A stretch of 64,000 nucleotides of DNA from Mesorhizobium sp. ES1-1 (GTDB taxonomy: Bacteria > Pseudomonadota > Alphaproteobacteria > Rhizobiales > Rhizobiaceae). Shown piece after piece: positions 37,585-47,100 of this stretch. The position numbers were made by a program, and so were the translations under genes. Location of the stretch: assembly GCF_020164785.1 (NCBI RefSeq), contig NZ_JAIUGX010000008.1:243129-307128 (forward strand), given 5' to 3'. The notes under the pieces are model-generated. The model saw nothing but the letters and a program-made list of their open reading frames with translations. It had not been told where the DNA came from and did not search any database. Position 1 is the stretch's first letter; each line of letters starts with the position of its first letter.

Positions 37585-38493
37585 TCAGTCCGTAACCTGC
37601 GCGCCATAGAGCGAGACGGCGAGATCGCTGATGGCATCGGCCGTGCGCGGTCCAAAGCCAAGCAGGTAGCCGCCATCGATACGGATTATCTTGCGCGCGG
37701 CACCGGCGGGGGTCGAGGCGATGGATGGGTTGGCGAACAGTTCGTCCTCCGAAACCGGAGGGCCGGCATTGCTCATCATCAGGATCACGTCCGGCCTGGC
37801 GGTCACGATCGCCTCGTCGGACAATTGCTTGTAGCCGGAGAAACCTTCGACGGCATTGACGCCGCCGGCCAGCTTCACCATGCCGTCGGCCGCCGTCTGG
37901 CTGCCCGCCGCCAGGATCTTGCCGCCCTGCATCGACAGCACGAACAGGACGCGTTTGCGCTCCTTGATCGAAGCGGTCCGCTTTTCCGCTGCGACCAGCT
38001 TGGCCTCGACATCAGTGGCCAGCTTCTCGGCTTTGGCGTCGACGCCGAGGGCCCTGCCCACAATGCGTATCTTCTGAACGATGCCCTCATTATCGTAGCG
38101 CTCCGGCACTTCTATGAAAGGGACGCTCGCCTTCTTCAGCACATCCACGGCTTCCCTGGGGCCGCTGCCATGCAGGGCTAGGATGCCCGACGGATTGACG
38201 GACAGGACGCCCTCCGGGGACAGTTGCCGCATATAGCCGACATCGGGAAGCTTGAGGGCCGCCTTCGGGTAGGTGCTGGTGGAATCGCGGGCAACGAGGC
38301 GACCCTCCTCGCCGAGCGCATAGACAATCTCGGTGATCGATCCGCCAATGGCAACAACCTTCGAAGAATCCGTGAAGGCCGAGGTGTCCTCTGTGGCGGC
38401 GACCGGCCCGATCGCACCAAAAGCGAGGGAAAGACCCACGATCGGCCCAAGAATCAATCCGCGCAGAGCCGGCAGTCTCAAGAGAAAATTCAT
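37585..38493 (-). CDS. hmuT: Periplasmic haemin-binding protein HmuT
   Basis: A 302-residue class III substrate-binding protein with a signal peptide (about 1-33, ending ATA or VAATE). The fold is recognised from VVAIGGSITEIVYALGEEGRLVARDSTSTYP, whose terminal Tyr region supplies the haem axial ligand in HmuT/ShuT proteins, and from the second-lobe strand RVLFVLSMQGGKILAAGSQT. GAGGGAG precedes the start. It ferries haem from the outer-membrane receptor to HmuUV. Confidence 0.93.
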   Translation of the reverse strand: MNFLLRLPALRGLILGPIVGLSLAFGAIGPVAATEDTSAFTDSSKVVAIGGSITEIVYALGEEGRLVARDSTSTYPKAALKLPDVGYMRQLSPEGVLSVNPSGILALHGSGPREAVDVLKKASVPFIEVPERYDNEGIVQKIRIVGRALGVDAKAEKLATDVEAKLVAAEKRTASIKERKRVLFVLSMQGGKILAAGSQTAADGMVKLAGGVNAVEGFSGYKQLSDEAIVTARPDVILMMSNAGPPVSEDELFANPSIASTPAGAARKIIRIDGGYLLGFGPRTADAISDLAVSLYGAQVTD

Positions 38494-38502
38494 TCGACTC
38501 CC

Positions 38503-39564
38503 TCAGGCTGCTGTCGTGCTTGGGAGACGCGGCAGGCTTTCTGCCAGGGACCGCCAGTCTCCCCGTTCACCCTCGCCTTCATGGCGCTTGCCGAAAAACT
38601 GGATGATCATCTTGCCATCGGCGCCGTAGGCTTCGAGCGAGGTGACATGACCGTCCTTGGTCGGCTTGCGCACGGCCCAGACCTCATGGATGTGGTCCGT
38701 TCGCAAGTGCAGATGGAAAGTCTCATCCAGCACATTGATCCACGGCCCCACGGGCTTGATGGATTTGACCGGGCCGGAATGGATCTGGATGCAGCCACGG
38801 TTGCCGACAAAGCACATGATCGGCATCTCGCGCTCGGCGGCACGGTGGAACATGGCGCTGACCGCGTCATTGTCGACCAACCATGCGTAATCCTGGCCGA
38901 CCATCCGCACTGCCTGTTGGCGGCTGAGCTTCAGGGTCTTCAGCATGCCGAAGAACTGGTGCACGTCGGTCAGCCGGCTCCAGCGGTCACGCAGATCGTC
39001 GAGATTGGCGGAAGCGTCGGCGGTTTCGGCCTCGTCATCCGAGCCGACGGCGAGGATGTCGACCGACGGCTCCTGGTTCGACGATTCGAGCGCCGCCACC
39101 AGCTTCTGATAGGCGTAGAGACTGGATGCGGGCCGCAGATGCACCTTGTGCACGGCCTCGCCTGCAGGGTCGAAGAATTGCAGGCTGCGCCTGATGTCGT
39201 CGCCGTCGCGCTTTTCCACGGCAAAGCCGTGCGACCATACTTTCGGGAAGATGCGCAGGTCGATCTGTTCGCCAAGCACCATGGCATTGTGGGCGCCGGT
39301 GACGACCTTATCGTAAATGCCGATTTTCTCGTGCACGGCGCTTTCATTGCGGGTCAGCGCCATGACTTCGCCGACCGCTTCGAGGCCGGTCAGCACGTCA
39401 TTGACACGTGGCTCGATGCGCAGGACGCCGTCGCCGCAATGCGCGGCGACCAGTTCGGCCTCCGAAACGCCAAGCTGGGCCGCAAGGTCGCGCTCGCGCG
39501 TCTTCGGATTTTCTGCCCGTGCCAGCCGGATTTCATGCGGGGCGGGTTTTACGCGCTGGTCCAT
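38503..39564 (-). CDS. hmuS: Haemin-degrading/haem-handling factor HmuS
   Basis: The 353-residue cytoplasmic protein consists of two similar halves, as in HemS/HmuS. Each half contains its own SLQFFDPAGEAVHKVHLR- or ETFHLHLRTDHIHEVWAVRK-like beta block. HmuS proteins accept imported haem and in some species degrade it. It lies second in the hemP-hmuSTUV operon, with gaps of 9-22 bp to its neighbours. A separate IsdG-type monooxygenase is encoded 4 kb away. Confidence 0.93.
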   Translation of the reverse strand: MDQRVKPAPHEIRLARAENPKTRERDLAAQLGVSEAELVAAHCGDGVLRIEPRVNDVLTGLEAVGEVMALTRNESAVHEKIGIYDKVVTGAHNAMVLGEQIDLRIFPKVWSHGFAVEKRDGDDIRRSLQFFDPAGEAVHKVHLRPASSLYAYQKLVAALESSNQEPSVDILAVGSDDEAETADASANLDDLRDRWSRLTDVHQFFGMLKTLKLSRQQAVRMVGQDYAWLVDNDAVSAMFHRAAEREMPIMCFVGNRGCIQIHSGPVKSIKPVGPWINVLDETFHLHLRTDHIHEVWAVRKPTKDGHVTSLEAYGADGKMIIQFFGKRHEGEGERGDWRSLAESLPRLPSTTAA

Positions 39565-39586
39565 GTCTCGTCCTTGCTGCCTTGCC

Positions 39587-39793
39587 TTACTTGTTGAGAA
39601 TGAGCTTGCCCTGCCGGGTAATCTTCAGCCGGTAGAGCGCGCCATGATGTTCGATGCCGATCTCGTGCTCCCCCTGGAACAAGGTGTTGCTTGAGAGGGT
39701 CCGCACAGCCAGGGGAACCCGGGGAAAGCGCGCCGGGATGTCATCGGAATGGCGGACGCGATCACGAAAATGGTTGGGATTGTGCGTATTCAT
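39587..39793 (-). CDS. hemP: Haemin uptake protein HemP/HmuP
   Basis: The ATG at 39793 (MNTHNPNHF) is preferred for its AAGGGA upstream and gives 68 residues. The family core is VRTLSSNTLFQGEHEIGIEHHGALYRLKITRQGKLILNK, with the S-x-x-L-[FL]-x-G-x-x-x-[LIV]-x-I-x-H-x-G-x-x-Y-x-L-R/K pattern. In Bradyrhizobium the orthologue HmuP is a co-activator with Irr for the haem receptor promoter. It opens the minus-strand haem operon, divergent from the receptor gene. Confidence 0.93.
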   Translation of the reverse strand: MNTHNPNHFRDRVRHSDDIPARFPRVPLAVRTLSSNTLFQGEHEIGIEHHGALYRLKITRQGKLILNK

Positions 39794-39855
39794 CTGGGTC
39801 GATCCCTTTCCTGTGCCGGGCATCTGGCTAGGCGTTGCGTAGATCCGATTCATTC

Positions 39856-39910
39856 TTGACTCGCATAGTCATGTTTATTAGTCAGTGCAATACCGGATGA
39901 AGCGAGTCAA
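39856..39910. promoter_or_regulatory. RirA IRO box and 9-bp inverted repeat in the hemP/haem-receptor promoter region
   Basis: TGACTCGCATAGTCA at 39857-39871 fits the IRO motif TGA-N9-TCA. TTGACTCGC at 39856-39864 also recurs perfectly inverted as GCGAGTCAA at 39902-39910. Each copy starts with a TTGACT hexamer resembling a -35 element, one facing the receptor and one facing hemP, although no convincing -10 follows either. The region is AT-richer than its surroundings. This is the expected site for iron control of both transcripts. Confidence 0.65.
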
Positions 39911-39988
39911 CATTTAAGACGCCGGACAATCAAAAATGCCAGCCAGCCCACGCCAGCCAGCATGAAACCTGGAATTTGGAGTTGGGGC

Positions 39989-42163
39989 ATGGGCTTATCG
40001 AATTGGGACTGGCGGGGCCGGTCGGCAGCAAACTGTGCGGCGGCCTTGCTGGCCAGCGTGGCGGCAATCGCCCTGTCGGCGACGTTGGCCAGCGCGCAGC
40101 AGGCAGGCCAGCAGACAGACGAGCAGAAAGCCGATCAGGAAGAAGCAGCGCCTGGGGACGCGACACTGCTCGACAAGATTCTCGTCGTCAGCCGCACGGG
40201 TGAAACGGCGATCGAATCGCTGGCGTCGGCCAGCCATGTCGATCAGGAACAGCTTGAACGCCGCATGGCGACGACACCCAACGAGATGCTGCTGGGCGTG
40301 CCCGGTGTCGCGGTGCAGGCCGACGCCAGGCGCGTCAGCTCCAGCATCAACATTCGCGGCCTGCAGGATTTCGGCCGCGTTGCGGTCATCGTCGATGGCG
40401 CGCGCCAGGATTTCCAGCGGTCCGATCATGGCACGCAGTCGACCTTCTATGTCGATCCGGAGCTCATAAAGTCCGTCGACGTCATCCGTGGCCCTGTCGC
40501 CAATACTTATGGGTCCGGCGCGATCGGCGGCGTGGTGTTCTTCGATACCAAGGATGCCAGGGACTTCCTGAAGTCCGACGAGACCTGGGCCGGTTCCGTC
40601 ACCGGACGCTACGAGAGCAATGGCAAGGGCTGGACCACAAGCGCATCCGGCGCCTACCGCATCAACGAGAATTGGGACGTGCTCGGAAACATCGTCTACC
40701 GCGACTACGACGACTACAAGGACGGTGGTGGCGACAGGGTGAAGGGAACCGGGTTCGACGTGCTCAGCGGCTTGCTCAAGACGACGATCAGGCCAACCGA
40801 AAACAGCGAACTCAAGCTAGGCTGGGTAGGCTCCAGCGACGGCTGGAGCGAGATCAGCGGCGACGTGCCGGTCAATGACGTCGACCTGAAATCGAACACC
40901 TTCACGGCCCGCTACAACATCACGGATGAGGACAAGAGCTGGCTCGATCTTCATGTCAACACGTCCTACAACAAGACCAATCTCGACCTGACGAGCCTTG
41001 TTCCCCAGAACCGGTTCGATCCGGTAACCGGCCTTCCCATTGTCTTGCCGGCGGGGTCGCAATCGACATTCGACGTCGGCACGACCGGAATCGATATCTG
41101 GAATACATCCCGTTTCGAGACCGCCGGAATCGCGCACGAACTGACCTATGGCGGTGACTGGGTCGGCGACGACGTCAAAACCGGCGGCGCCGCCGGCGGC
41201 GACAGCTTCTACACGCCTTCGGGCAAGCGCAACGTGTCCGGTGCCTATGTCCAGGACAAGCTTACCTGGGAATGGCTGGAGGTCATTGGCGGGCTGCGCT
41301 ACGACCGTTACAGCCTGAAGGACGACACCCACGACATATCCGGCGACAGGGTCTCGCCGCGCATCACGGTTGGCGTTTCGCCTTTCGAAACAGCGGGCCT
41401 GGACGGCCTGCAATTCTACGGCACCTATGCGGAAGGCTACCGCTCGCCGTCGATCACGGAGACGCTGATCAGCGGCAATCACCCGGCGGGCGTCAGCTTC
41501 CCGTTCCTGCCCAATCCGAACCTGCGGCCCGAGACCGGCAAGACTACCGAGTTCGGTATCAATTACAGGCAGAACGACATCTTCGAGGCCGGCGACGCGT
41601 TTCGCCTCAAGGCGGCTTACTTCAACAATGATGTCGACGACTATATCGACGGCGTGACGCTTTCGCCCTTCGATCCAACCAGTGGCTGCCCGTTCGGTCC
41701 CGGCATACCGATCTGCTTCCAGTACCAGAATTTCGCCAAAGCGAAGATCAACGGCTTCGAGATGGAAGGTGTCTACGATGCTGCATGGGGCTATGCCGGC
41801 CTCTCTGCCTCGATCACCAACGGGCATACAATATCCTATGACGGTGACCGGGCGGATTTAGCCACCATCCCTTCCTCGCAGGTCACAGCCCAGCTTGGGC
41901 TTCGCTTCCTCGAGGACAGACTGACTGTCGGCGGCGAAGTGCAGTATAACGGCAAGCCCAAGGGCAACGCGGTGGCCGAGGACTATACGCTGGTCAATGC
42001 CTTCGCGAGCTACCAGGCGACCGACAATCTCAAGGTCGATTTCCGCGCCGACAATCTGTTCGACGTGAAGTATGCCAATCCCTTGAACGGCAGCACCACA
42101 GTGGCGGTCTACGAGCCCGGCATCACGCTGAAGCTCGCCGCGACCATGCGCTTCGGAGGCTGA
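39989..42163 (+). CDS. TonB-dependent outer-membrane haem receptor
   Basis: The ATG at 39989 is chosen for GGAG upstream; the frame also opens at an ATG at 39962. The 724-residue protein has a signal peptide ending near ASAQQ, a plug domain (LVVSRTGETAIE, then VSSSINIRGLQDFGRV and GAIGGVVFFDTKD) and a 22-strand barrel ending LAATMRFGG. The haem-receptor boxes are present: YAEGYRSPS (FRAP-like) and PNPNLRPETG (NPNL), with a His in SGNHPAG between them, as in HemR. It is the BhuA/HmuR-type receptor, divergent from hemP-hmuSTUV and followed by a small secreted protein and tonB. Confidence 0.94.
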   Translation: MGLSNWDWRGRSAANCAAALLASVAAIALSATLASAQQAGQQTDEQKADQEEAAPGDATLLDKILVVSRTGETAIESLASASHVDQEQLERRMATTPNEMLLGVPGVAVQADARRVSSSINIRGLQDFGRVAVIVDGARQDFQRSDHGTQSTFYVDPELIKSVDVIRGPVANTYGSGAIGGVVFFDTKDARDFLKSDETWAGSVTGRYESNGKGWTTSASGAYRINENWDVLGNIVYRDYDDYKDGGGDRVKGTGFDVLSGLLKTTIRPTENSELKLGWVGSSDGWSEISGDVPVNDVDLKSNTFTARYNITDEDKSWLDLHVNTSYNKTNLDLTSLVPQNRFDPVTGLPIVLPAGSQSTFDVGTTGIDIWNTSRFETAGIAHELTYGGDWVGDDVKTGGAAGGDSFYTPSGKRNVSGAYVQDKLTWEWLEVIGGLRYDRYSLKDDTHDISGDRVSPRITVGVSPFETAGLDGLQFYGTYAEGYRSPSITETLISGNHPAGVSFPFLPNPNLRPETGKTTEFGINYRQNDIFEAGDAFRLKAAYFNNDVDDYIDGVTLSPFDPTSGCPFGPGIPICFQYQNFAKAKINGFEMEGVYDAAWGYAGLSASITNGHTISYDGDRADLATIPSSQVTAQLGLRFLEDRLTVGGEVQYNGKPKGNAVAEDYTLVNAFASYQATDNLKVDFRADNLFDVKYANPLNGSTTVAVYEPGITLKLAATMRFGG

Positions 42164-42168
42164 CGGCA

Positions 42169-42609
42169 ATGAGCTTGACGACGTCGCTTCGTCTGCTGAC
42201 CTCGACGCTGGCGATGTCGCTTGCGACGCTTCCGGCGTGGGCCGAACAGCCCGCTCCGGTCCCCGCGCTGAGCCTCGAACTCAACGCCGCGCAGCCTTCC
42301 GACAAGGGGTGCCGGCTGACCTTCGTCGTGAACAACAACCTCGGCGCCGACCTCTCCAAGGCGGCGTTCGAGATCGCCTTGTTCAACGAGGCGGGGATTG
42401 TCGACCGGCTGACCGTATTCGATTTCAAGGAGCTTCCGGCCGGAAAGACGAAGGTAACGCGGTTCGACCTGGCTGCGACCGAATGCGGTAAACTCAGCCG
42501 CGTGCTGATCAACAGTGCGACGGAATGCGCCGGCACCGGCATCGAGCCGAGCGCCTGCATGCGCATGCTGCGGACCGACACCAGGACCGGCGTCGCGTTC
42601 GGCTTTTGA
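42169..42609 (+). CDS. Small secreted protein of unknown function in the haem-receptor operon
   Basis: 146 residues with a signal peptide (cleavage near AWA/EQ, about residue 25). The mature protein reads as an immunoglobulin-like beta sandwich (LSLELNAAQPSDKGCRLTF, then FEIALFNEAGIVDRLTVFDF). Four or five cysteines are present. It starts 6 bp after the receptor stop and ends just before tonB, so co-expression is near certain. I recall similar proteins beside rhizobial haem-receptor and tonB genes but no described function; a periplasmic accessory to haem uptake is inferred. Confidence 0.8.
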   Translation: MSLTTSLRLLTSTLAMSLATLPAWAEQPAPVPALSLELNAAQPSDKGCRLTFVVNNNLGADLSKAAFEIALFNEAGIVDRLTVFDFKELPAGKTKVTRFDLAATECGKLSRVLINSATECAGTGIEPSACMRMLRTDTRTGVAFGF

Positions 42610-42742
42610 GGTGGGACTGCGTCCATCATTCGCGGCTGACTCGCTGACATGGCAGCCGGCCGGGCACGACTGGCTGTCGCTGCTTGCGAACGAACTTGAT
42701 TTGACAAGTCTGTCCGCGTCGCTGCAGGTCTCGCCGCGACAC

Positions 42743-43750
42743 ATGCAGGATACCGACCCCCTTCCCGACTCGGGCAACGTGCTGGCGATTTCGCCGACCG
42801 AGGCGCCCCTCCGAGCCCGGGCATCGAACCGCAAATGGGCAGCGGCGATCATCATCTCCTGCTTGCTTCATGCAGTGGTCGCGGCCGCCTTCCTGATGTC
42901 GCCCGCCGGCAGATCCGACTCCGAGGACGCGGAGCAGTCGGAAGGCGGCAACCAGGCCGGTCGAAAAGTCGCAGGCAGCGCGTTGGATGAGAATCCGGCC
43001 GCGGTGAATGTCACCTTGGTGCCGGCGCCGCAAGAACCGCGACGACAGCCGGCAAAGCCTACAAAGCCAGTATCGCCAACAGCATCGCCTGAACCTCGCG
43101 ATAACGTCGTGAAGCAGCCTTCCGAGCCCGCCCATGAAGCGGCAAGGCAGCCACCCAAACCTCTACCGGAAGCGGTCAAAACCCCAATGGCGAACCCGGA
43201 CATACAGGTGCCGGCGACCCCACACCTGGACGATAAGGCTGTGGCGGTTACAACCGAACCGCCGGCACAACCAGCCGTGCAGGCCCAACGCCCGGAAATG
43301 CCGGTTGCCGTCCAGAAACAACCGCCGGTCCCCCACCCACGACCAACCCAGGCGGCGGCTCCCGCCGCTCCCGCAAAGGCTGATGAGAAGAGCGGGACGG
43401 CCGACGGCCAAGTCCAATCGGAGCAGGCAGCGAGCACGGGCAGCAAACGGAAAGAGGCGTCCAACGCTTCGGAAGACAGCTACCGCGGCGAGGTCTTCAG
43501 AAGGCTCGGCAGTGTCAATCGTACGCTTCCGCCCTCGCTGCAACTGACGGCGCGCAACAATGCGGTTGTTGCCTTCGTCATCGGCACCAAAGGCGAGATC
43601 GACGAGCTACGCATTCTGGAAAGCTCAGGATCAGCCAAATTCGATCAGGCAGCGCTTGCCATCGTGCGCAAGGCTGCTCCTTTCGCACCGATACCGCCGC
43701 AGGCCGGTAGGCAAAGTCTGGAGTTCGAGGTCGTGATCGGCCCATTCTGA
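42743..43750 (+). CDS. tonB: Energy transducer TonB
   Basis: 335 residues from the ATG at 42743; a GTG at 42611 right after the preceding stop is an alternative start and neither has a strong ribosome-binding site. A short cytoplasmic tail precedes one membrane helix (WAAAIIISCLLHAVVAAAFL, with the His common in TonB anchors). A long Pro/Lys/Ala-rich periplasmic rod follows (about 75-235) and then the C-terminal TonB fold (GEVFRRLGSVNR to LEFEVVIGPF). It transmits proton-motive energy to the haem receptor. ExbB/ExbD are not in the window. Confidence 0.9.
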   Translation: MQDTDPLPDSGNVLAISPTEAPLRARASNRKWAAAIIISCLLHAVVAAAFLMSPAGRSDSEDAEQSEGGNQAGRKVAGSALDENPAAVNVTLVPAPQEPRRQPAKPTKPVSPTASPEPRDNVVKQPSEPAHEAARQPPKPLPEAVKTPMANPDIQVPATPHLDDKAVAVTTEPPAQPAVQAQRPEMPVAVQKQPPVPHPRPTQAAAPAAPAKADEKSGTADGQVQSEQAASTGSKRKEASNASEDSYRGEVFRRLGSVNRTLPPSLQLTARNNAVVAFVIGTKGEIDELRILESSGSAKFDQAALAIVRKAAPFAPIPPQAGRQSLEFEVVIGPF

Positions 43751-43804
43751 GTGCCACGAAACAATTACAGCGCACGCATTGAACATCCGCAGGAAAGGAA
43801 CACC

Positions 43805-44119
43805 ATGTACATCGCCATGAACCGCTTCAAGGTCCTGAAAGGCTCGGAGGACGATTTCGAAGCCGTTTGGAAGAATCGCGATTCTAGCCTGGCCGAAATG
43901 AAGGGCTTCCGTGAATTCCATCTGCTCCGCGGTCCCGTCAATGAGGCCGAGGGCTACACGCTGTTTGCCTCGCACACGGTGTGGGCGAGCCATGACGATT
44001 TCATCGCCTGGACCAGGTCGGAGAACTTCCGCGCCGCACATAGGAATGTCGGCACGACGAAGGTTCATTATCTCGGCCATCCCCAATTCGAGGGCTTTTC
44101 CGTCGTCGAGGGAGCGTAG
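43805..44119 (+). CDS. IsdG-type haem-degrading monooxygenase (HmuD/HmuQ-like)
   Basis: The ATG at 43805 (MYIAMNRFKV) follows AGGAAAGGA and gives 104 residues, the usual ABM-fold size. The IsdG/IsdI catalytic triad is present: Asn6, Trp69 and His79, the same Trp-His spacing of ten as Trp67/His77 in IsdG. Bradyrhizobium HmuQ and HmuD are the closest described analogues; they open haem to release iron. The gene closes the plus-strand receptor-tonB group and gives the cell a cytosolic haem-degrading enzyme beside HmuS. Confidence 0.9.
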   Translation: MYIAMNRFKVLKGSEDDFEAVWKNRDSSLAEMKGFREFHLLRGPVNEAEGYTLFASHTVWASHDDFIAWTRSENFRAAHRNVGTTKVHYLGHPQFEGFSVVEGA

Positions 44120-44131
44120 GCCAAGCCCCCG

Positions 44132-47100
44132 TCAGGAGCCGGCCAGCAGGCTTGCATTGCCGCCTGCGGCTGTCGTGTCGACGCACACGGCGCGCTCAAG
44201 CGCATAGGCGGCGGGATTGAACACCTCGGTGACCAGCGGCACGATCGGTCCTTCGCGCTGCGCGATCACCTTGCGCACGATACGCGCCGCTTCGGGCGTG
44301 CCGGAAAAGGCGACGACATCGACGCGCAGCGAGCGCGCCTCGACGGGATCGGGCCGGCCATCGATGGCCGCGAGGGGCAGGCCCTTGCCTGTCAGCGCGG
44401 AAAGTGCCGCCGGCGCGCCGGGCGCGACCGCAAGTACGGCGTTGCCGGCGGCCAGAGCCTGGATCGCCTGGGCCAGCAGAGTGTAGCCATCGGGGCCAAG
44501 GCACAGTACCCGGCCACGCGGCGCCAGCGATAGGGTGTTGGCCTCGCCGGTCGGTCCCGGCAGGTCGACCTGGCCGAAATCGATGCCGGCGGCGGCCCCA
44601 ATGGCGGCAGCGCCCTTGCCCCGCAGATGCTTTCTCAAGATCGCGATTCGATCCGGGCGTGTCGACCAGCCGCCAAGAGCCGGGTCGGGCAAACTGTCGG
44701 CAAGCTCGGTCGCGGTCACCTTCCGGCCTTCGTCGACAGGCGTGCCGGCCTCCGGCCCCTTGCGGAACCGCCTGAGATAATGCGGGCCGCCGGCCTTCGG
44801 GCCAGTGCCGGACAGCCCCTCGCCGCCGAAGGGCTGTGACCCGACCACCGCGCCGATCTGGTTGCGGTTGACATAGATGTTGCCGGCATGGATGCCATCG
44901 ACAAAATGCTGCACGCGGCCTTCGATACGGGTATGCAGGCCAAAGGTGAGGCCATAGCCCTTCCGGTTGATGGCGGCGATCACCGCGTCGATCTGGTCGG
45001 CATCGAAACTCGCGACATGGAGGACCGGCCCGAACACTTCGCGCTCCATCTCCTCAATGCCTTTCACCCGGAAAACATGCGGAGATACGAAGCGGCCGTC
45101 TTTGGGCGCTTCGAGCTTGGCGATCAGCCGGCCCTGCAGTCCCATCCTGGTGCAGTACTCGCTGATCGAGTCCCTAGCCTCGTCGTCGATGACGGGTCCG
45201 ACATCGGTCGAGATTTGCCAGGGATCGCCGATGTTCAGCGCTTCCATGGCGCCCTTCAGCATTTCCAGCATCTTCTTCTCGACGTCCTTCTGGACATAGA
45301 GGACGCGCAGTGCCGAGCAGCGCTGGCCGGCACTCTGGAAGGCCGAGGCAAGGATGTCGCGCACCGCCTGTTCGGGCAGCGCGGTGGAATCGACGATCAT
45401 CGCATTCAAACCGCCGGTCTCGGCGATCAGCATCGCGTCGGGCGCGGCGGTGTCGGCTAGCTGCTTCTCGATCAGCTTCGCCACATCGGTCGAGCCGGTG
45501 AAGCAGACGCCGGCAATGCGGGGATCCGACGTTAACGGTCCGCCGACCGAAGGGCCATCGCCTGGCAGGAGCTGGATGACATCCTCCGGCACGCCTGCCT
45601 CCCGCAGCATCTCGATGGCGCGGAAGGCTATCAGCGGTGTCTGCTCGGCGGGCTTGGCGATCACTGAATTGCCGGTGACGAGCGCCGCAGCGATCTGCCC
45701 GGTGAAGATGGCGAGCGGGAAATTCCACGGCGAGATGCAAACAATGACGCCGCGCGCTTGCGTGCCGGCCTCGGCATTGGCCGCCTCGGCGGCGTAATAG
45801 CGCAGGAAATCGACGGCTTCGCGCACCTCCGCCACTCCATCGGCCAGCGATTTGCCGGCCTCGCGCGTCGCCAATGCGAAAAACTCGACGGCATTGGCTT
45901 CGTAGAGGTCGGCGGCGCGATTGAGGATGGCGGATCGCTCGCCGACCGGCCGGTTTGCCCAGGCGGGCTGCGCCTCCACCGCGAAACGCACGGCGGTCGC
46001 CACCTGCTTGGCCGCGGCCTCGCTCACCGTGCCGACGATCTCGGACGGCTTAGCTGGATTGAAGACGGGGCGCTGCTTGCCGTAACCCGCGGCTCGGGTG
46101 ATCGGCTTGGCATGCCAGCGATCCGGACCGCTGAATGCCGCCCTGGCCTTCTCGATCGCGGCCAGGGTCACCGTGTCCGAAATGTCGAACCCCTTCGAGT
46201 TGCGGCGGGCCGCTCCAAAAATCTGGGACGGGCGGGCGATCGCCGGATTGGCGGCGGGGCCTTGGGTCTCGACAGTCTCGAGCGGATCGCGCGCGATATC
46301 CTCGGGTTCGACCTCTTCGTCGGTCAGTTGATGCACGAAAGACGAGTTAGCGCCGTTCTCCAGCAGCCGGCGGACCAGATAGGCGAGCAAGTCGGAGTGC
46401 GCGCCGACAGGAGCGTAGATCCGGCATCGCGTGCCTTCGGCCTTGCGCACTGCCTCATGCAGCGCCTCGCCCATCCCGTGCAGGCGCTGGAACTCAAACA
46501 CGTCACGGCTCGACGCCATGGACAGGATGGCGGCTACCGTGTGCGCGTTATGGGTGGCGAATTGCGGATAAATCCGGTCGGTCATCGACAGAAGCTTCTT
46601 GGCGCAGGCCATGTAGGACACATCGGTGTTGGCCTTGCGGGTGAAGACGGGGTAGCCGGTCAGCCCCAGCGTCTGGGCCCGCTTGATCTCGGTGTCCCAA
46701 TAGGCGCCCTTGACCAGCCGCACCATGATGTTGCGGTCGTATTTCCTGGCCAGCGCGTGGAGCCAGTCGATGACGAAGGCGGCGCGTGGCCCATAAGCCT
46801 GCACGACCACGCCGAAACCATTCCAGCCCGCGAGTTCGGGGTCGGCCAGCACCCGCTCGATGACATCGAGCGACAGGTCGAGGCGATCAGCCTCCTCCGC
46901 GTCGATGTTGAGACCCATGCGCGAATGCCGGGCCGCGAGCGCCAGCGACAGCAGCCGCTCGGCCATGACAGGCAGCATCTCTTCCTTCTGCGCCACCTCA
47001 TAGCGCGGATGCAGCGCCGAGAGCTTTACCGAGATACCGTGGTTCTGGCGGATGTCAGGGCCGTTGGAGCCGGCGTCGAGCGAGGAAATCGCATCGGCAT

